Of a stretch of DNA of 30,971 nucleotides, positions 26,201 through 28,965 are shown in pieces. Each line of letters opens with the position of its first letter. Position 1 is the stretch's first letter. Below the pieces are notes generated by a model. That model saw nothing but the letters and a program-made list of their open reading frames with translations, did not search any database and had not been told where the DNA came from. The DNA lies in contig NW_014577434.1 of assembly GCF_000485595.1 (NCBI RefSeq), positions 222,597-253,567 of the forward strand, given 5' to 3'. A program made the position numbers and the translations under genes. The DNA comes from Priapulus caudatus. Lineage: Eukaryota; Priapulida; Priapulimorpha; Priapulimorphida; Priapulidae.

Positions 26201-28931
26201 ACGTGATCGAACCTGTGCCGTTTGAAACAATGCTGGTCTCTGAAGAACAAGTTGTCGCAGACAGTCGGTATATTCAGGAGATGCAAGATGAAGAGAAGTT
26301 AGTAGAAACAGAGACAACAAAAGAAAGTGAATTCGTGGTAGTCGAACCAGAATTCACAAAGTCACCTGAGCTATATACAGAGCGTGAAGTTACTGAAATA
26401 ACGACGGTGACAAGAATAAGAACAAGAGTAGTGACTGAGGGGGAGACAATATCTACACTAGTCACTACATATAAAGTTCAGGTTGAAGACCCAGAAGGCT
26501 TGGAAAGTAGGGAGTATACACAGTGCTCTGACACGTCTGAAAGGTCGTCCGTAACTACATCAGCAGCGGAAGAAACAGTGTCAACTGAGTTTGCTAATTC
26601 CCGGGAACCTGCAGATTCCAGCGCAGCAGAGATAAATGATATTAAACCAGATGAGCATATACGTGGTCTCATATCTGGGGTCGAGATGGCAAAGCTTGCA
26701 CTTGAAGATACAGAGCTGACAACATCTGAGGAAGTCGATGAGATGTCGGAGCAAGTAGATACAAACGATGTCCATAAAGTCACGCATGTAGAGACATTCA
26801 CAGTGAAACACGACCATGAAAAGCCAGATGTAACCGCAAGCGAAGTGAGCTTAGACACACCTGCTGATCCACGCGATTTCACAACTGATGAAGAATCTGA
26901 AGCTTTAGAAAACAACGAAGATCCATGTAAAAAGAAGAGGAAAAGAAAACGCAAACCAAGAGGCAGGCGACGTAAGAAGATTCATACAGAAAAACAGGAA
27001 GTAGATATTGAAGTCATTGCAGCAGGTCCAGAAGTGGTGGAGGTGTCGGAGCGAGGTGATGATAAATATATACAGAGCAGTGCGGAAATTGGAGAGCAGT
27101 ATGATGAACAACTCAATGCACAAGTGACTAAAGCCGGAACTACTATGGTTATGGCTGGAATTCCAGTATACAAAGAGTTATCCAATTTTGAAATCGACGA
27201 AACAGGTCCGGGTGGCAGTACTGACGACACAGAGGGAGAGACTGCTTTGCAGCAGCAGTGTGACGAAATTGTAGATATAGATGTACGTGAAATGTTAGTA
27301 GAGGCAACCAAACCTCATGAATCACTCGCAAGTGAGAGAGAACTAGAAACCCCAGAACAAGATTTTGAGTTAAAAACACCGAGTGACGTGCTTCAAGAAC
27401 AAGATGTGGTTGAGCTTGACACGTCGGAATTTGTGAGAGAACAGGCTACATTAGGTGAAGGCGTGAGAGAACAGGCTACATTAGGTGAAGGCGTGAGAGA
27501 ACAGGCTACATTAGGCGAAGGCGTGAATAAACAAAAAGAACATGCAGTGCCTACTTCACTTGAAGTTGAGAAACAACAGTCGTCATTTAAGATTTCAATG
27601 ACCGAGTTAGTGAGGTCAGAGGGACTTGGAGAGATGGATAGATCATTACGAGGTGATGAAAGACCAAGCCCTGCGGACAAAAGAAAAAGCAGGAATAGAG
27701 AGAGACATTGGACAAAGCGGCCACAGCCAAATTACGTATGCACTGCAGTTGGACTGAGCATGTTTAAGTTGCCTCTAGTAACCCTAAATAATACAGTGCA
27801 ATTAACCATGTTTAAGTCAATAACTGCATGTGCCCCGATCGAGTATATCGAAATTAACATGATTTTAACATCATTGATGTGTAGAGCTGTGAGTAACATT
27901 TGCTGATGTGGATCCGTATTAATCGAACTAATCATAACCTCAGTTACATAGATGTATGATACTGACTGATGATTAATCTGTGGTTTGTAGGTCACTAAAG
28001 GCACGCAGAAAATAGAAAATGTCAAATACGCCGTAGAGGAAACACAGATGGTAAGTAATATATGTCCAATTAAAGCACTAGAAGAATCTCTACTGATTAC
28101 TGATATTTTCAAATATTGGTAATCGCTTATGTTCCTTTCCCTGCTGTGCAACTGCTTTGCAGCTTTTGAAGCAAACAGCTGGATAGGTGATAAGTTGTTA
28201 TTTTTAGCTGGTAAATCCTGAGGGATTTACAGTTTTCTTTTCTGGGGGTTAATTGCTTTGTGATGCAAGCGTATCAGTAATGGTTGAATGAGTTGGTATC
28301 AGCTTGTGGACTATGCAGCTCTCATGCTGCTTCAAGGATTTGCTGCATGCCGCGTATAACAAATTTGCTTATGCTGAGCCAATTATATCTGGGTAAAGTA
28401 AGCCAAGTGACAAAGCAGTAAAAGTTGGTTTGCGTCATAGTGACAACAATGACACGTGATAATGAAAATGAATACAAATACAACGAAAGTATATACAGTC
28501 GCAGCTTTTGACTATGGACGGGATAATCCACCTAGCAGCTAGGGCGTCTTTGCTGCTTTACTCACACATACAGACTAAAATCAAATGCAAGAGCTGTTCC
28601 CAAAATTGCAGTAGCTTTCAATATCTGCCTGCATAACTACACTAAAAAATTTCCATCTTATTCCTTGCATGCATATGTTACTGATCTCCTTCTTTCACTT
28701 TATTTATGTCAATATGTGTATAACTCCGTTTGATCTTGTATTTCGTTTATAATTCTAAGGGATCTTTATCTACATTCATATAGTAGTGTCGAATTTCCAA
28801 CGTTAACTTGAAAAATCTGCATGTGATTTATGATGTTTCTCTCGAGTGTAATAGTATTCCTTCTCTTTTTATCTTGAGTTTTACTTTCTCTCTTACTTTC
28901 TTTCTTTCTATTCACTGCAGGATGCAGATCC

Positions 28932-28965
<34 letters not shown>

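Noticed and set aside
27736-27906. Exon 27 extending to a stop at 27906 as the gene's end
   Set aside because: The extra residues lose the acidic repeat character, a GTATGC donor lies at the change point, and exons 28-29 continue in phase. It remains possible as a minor isoform.
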